NCBI GenBank assembly: GCA_034522055.1
Contig: JAXHLS010000004.1
Coordinates: 1-62,185, forward strand
Direction of reading: 5' to 3'
DNA from: Gammaproteobacteria bacterium
GTDB taxonomy: Bacteria; Pseudomonadota; Gammaproteobacteria; JAABTG01
Length of the DNA stretch: 62,185 bases
Shown: one piece after another, positions 60,840-62,185 of the stretch
Layout of the letters: each line of letters opens with the position of its first letter
Position numbering within the stretch: position 1 is the stretch's first letter
The notes under the pieces: model-generated
Seen by the model: the letters and a program-made list of their open reading frames with translations, nothing else
Database searches by the model: none
Told to the model about the DNA's origin: nothing
Translations under genes and position numbers: made by a program

Positions 60840-62078
60840 ATGAGCGATAAGGGCAAGAAAACCACCGAAGGCCAGAAGCCCGAAGCGTCCGGCAGCCGCC
60901 GACGTTTCCTGGGGGCTGCTGCGCTGGGCATGGGGGCCGGTGTCACCGGTTTCCCTTACATCAACATCAAATACGCCGGGGCCGCGCAATTCCCCGTCGT
61001 CAAATCCTGCTATCTGCCGATCACGGATGCCACACCTATCCTGATCGCGCACGAGCAGGGCTTCTTCGCCGACGAGGGCCTGGAATCGGAGCGTCCGGTA
61101 TTGATCCGGGGCTGGTCACCCATCGCCGAGGCCTTCATGGCGAAGCGCTTCAACCTGACCCACCTGTTGCTGCCCATACCCATCTACATGCGCTTCGGTC
61201 TGGGCTTCCCCGTCAAGGTGGTGGCCTGGGACCACACCAATGGCTCCGCCCTCACAGTGGGTGCCAAGAGTGGCATCAACAGCCAGGCGGACCTCGGTGG
61301 CAAGCAGATCGCCGTGCCCTACTGGTATTCCATGCACAACGTCATCCAGCAGATGATCCTGGCGGAATATGGCATCGAGCCGGTGATCCAGAGCCGTACC
61401 GCGCCGCTGAGCAAGAAGCAGTGCAACCTGTTCGTCATGCAGCCGCCGGATATGCCCACGGCCCTGGCGAGCGGTGCCATCGACGGCTACATCGTGGCCG
61501 AGCCCTTCAACGCGGTGGGCGAAGTTCTCGCCCGGGGCAAGGTCATCCGCTTCACCGGTGACGTGTGGAAGGACCATCCCTGCTGCGTGGCGGTGATGCA
61601 CGAGGACCAGGTGGATAACAAGGAGTACTCCCACAAGGTCATCAGCGCCATCGTCAAGGCCGAACTGTGGGCCCTGAACAACACCGAGAAGGCGGCCGAG
61701 GTGATGTCCAAGGACGGGGCAAAGTATCTGCCGTTCCCGGCCAAGGTCATCAAGCGCGCCATGATGAAGTACGACCTCGATACCTATGGCCCCAACGGCA
61801 CCGGCGCCATCCAGAACCCCGACTGGAACGGCCGGCGTTGGAGCGTTAACCCCTTCCAGTATCGGGACAACACCATACAGGTGGTGGAGCAGCTCAAGAA
61901 GACTGTGCTGCAGGGTAAGACGGACTTCATCAACAGCCTCAACGGCGACAAGGTGCAGAAGGAATTGATGTACACCGATGGCGTCAGGGAGGCGGCCGAA
62001 GCCATCGGTGGCCTGCAGGTGTTCCCCAACGTCAATCCGGAAGACCCCTACCGTCGCCAGGAGATCATCAAGGTCTGA
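60840..62078 (+). CDS. Tat-exported NitT/TauT-type substrate-binding protein
   Basis: This 412-aa protein has a twin-arginine signal (SRRRFLGAAALGMGAG) and an NrtA/SsuA-like fold: PVVKSCYLPITDATPILIAH, EQGFFADEGLESE, LGGKQIAVPYWYSMHNVI and ALASGAIDGYIVAEPFNAVG. Export by Tat implies folding, possibly with a cofactor, before export. GAGGAGG lies 8 bases before the ATG. It completes the importer with the permease and tandem ATPase; ligand unknown. Confidence 0.93.
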   Translation: MSDKGKKTTEGQKPEASGSRRRFLGAAALGMGAGVTGFPYINIKYAGAAQFPVVKSCYLPITDATPILIAHEQGFFADEGLESERPVLIRGWSPIAEAFMAKRFNLTHLLLPIPIYMRFGLGFPVKVVAWDHTNGSALTVGAKSGINSQADLGGKQIAVPYWYSMHNVIQQMILAEYGIEPVIQSRTAPLSKKQCNLFVMQPPDMPTALASGAIDGYIVAEPFNAVGEVLARGKVIRFTGDVWKDHPCCVAVMHEDQVDNKEYSHKVISAIVKAELWALNNTEKAAEVMSKDGAKYLPFPAKVIKRAMMKYDLDTYGPNGTGAIQNPDWNGRRWSVNPFQYRDNTIQVVEQLKKTVLQGKTDFINSLNGDKVQKELMYTDGVREAAEAIGGLQVFPNVNPEDPYRRQEIIKV

Positions 62079-62101
62079 TTGGTCTTGGGATGGCCAGAGA
62101 G

Positions 62102-62133
62102 CCCGCCGTGGGGTAACCCACGGCGGGTTTTGT
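62102..62133 (+). terminator. Rho-independent terminator after the ABC operon
   Basis: An 11-bp perfect stem (CCCGCCGTGGG with CCCACGGCGGG) and a 4-base loop GTAA are followed by TTTTGT. It lies 24 bp after the stop of the binding-protein gene. Confidence 0.93.
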
Positions 62134-62185
62134 ATATCCGGATGAATTCCGTCCACATCCATGCCGCCGGAACAGGCGGTGGCGG

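Noticed and set aside
1-62185. tRNA or rRNA genes, prophage structural genes, integron integrase
   Set aside because: None recognised on either strand.

Overview
The window is GC-rich DNA from a proteobacterium, most likely a gammaproteobacterium. The evidence is the housekeeping block at its right side: orn, nnrD, tsaE, amiB, an hflD/mnmA pair and rsgA. HflD in particular is a gammaproteobacterial protein. No rRNA, tRNA or CRISPR array was found. Pyruvate:ferredoxin oxidoreductase, a large ferredoxin-type membrane complex, c-type cytochromes and a rubrerythrin-like protein suggest an energy metabolism that works at low oxygen; this is inference.

Layout. (1) 245-3841: pyruvate:ferredoxin oxidoreductase. 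(2) 7878-3937, minus strand: four overlapping genes for an ABC ATPase, a MacB/LolC-type permease, a LolA-like periplasmic protein and an outer-membrane beta-barrel protein. (3) 8165-8965: a RAYT transposase inside a perfect 22-bp inverted repeat. (4) 9272-21794: a thirteen-subunit respiratory complex, followed by a rubrerythrin-like gene. Mrp-antiporter modules (E, F, G, DUF4040, B, C, D), a second NuoL-like antiporter, and NuoH-, NuoB-, NuoC-, NuoD- and NuoI-like subunits appear in the order of the archaeal MBX/MBS operon. The NuoD-like subunit keeps only one cysteine at each former [NiFe] motif. The NuoI-like subunit is fused to an NfnB/GltD-type flavin NAD(P)H oxidoreductase. Electrons could pass between ferredoxin (for example from PFOR), NAD(P)H and the membrane arm with ion pumping.

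(5) About 22.7-44.8 kb is an accessory region of lower and uneven GC. It holds a ParA-like ATPase overlapping a nucleotidyl-cyclase-like gene, many toxin-antitoxin genes and fragments (HicB, DUF4258-like/DUF2283, BrnT/BrnA, YefM/YoeB, HigB/HigA, RelE-like, CopG-like), and nested mobile elements. Four insertions could be delimited by reading host sequence across the junctions: a 2,678-bp IS carrying a DNA adenine methylase (in a secreted-protein gene; target duplication GATCAT), a 3,369-bp transposon with DDE transposase and AAA ATPase (in a group II intron; GGTGTG), a 1,311-bp ISAzo13-type IS (in a DUF2283 gene; TAA) and a 1,280-bp IS4-type IS (in a REP-like motif; 11 bp). One apparently complete group II intron and several truncated intron copies are also present.

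(6) 44.9-56.4 kb: housekeeping genes rsgA, a small cytochrome c, an M48 protease, orn, nnrD, a DUF523-DUF1722 protein, a photolyase, tsaE, amiB, hflD and mnmA. (7) 57.2-62.1 kb: a NitT/TauT-type ABC importer (permease, tandem ATPase with one degenerate site, Tat-exported binding protein) interleaved with a di-heme cytochrome c and closed by a strong terminator.

Short heptamer arrays of two kinds, (AATTTTG)n and (TATTCAC)n, lie between genes and in places supply coding sequence: the N-terminus of the NuoI fusion and the last codons and stops of rsgA and the photolyase. Gene boundaries come from reading frame, overlap and Shine-Dalgarno inspection; family names are from motif recognition without database searches.
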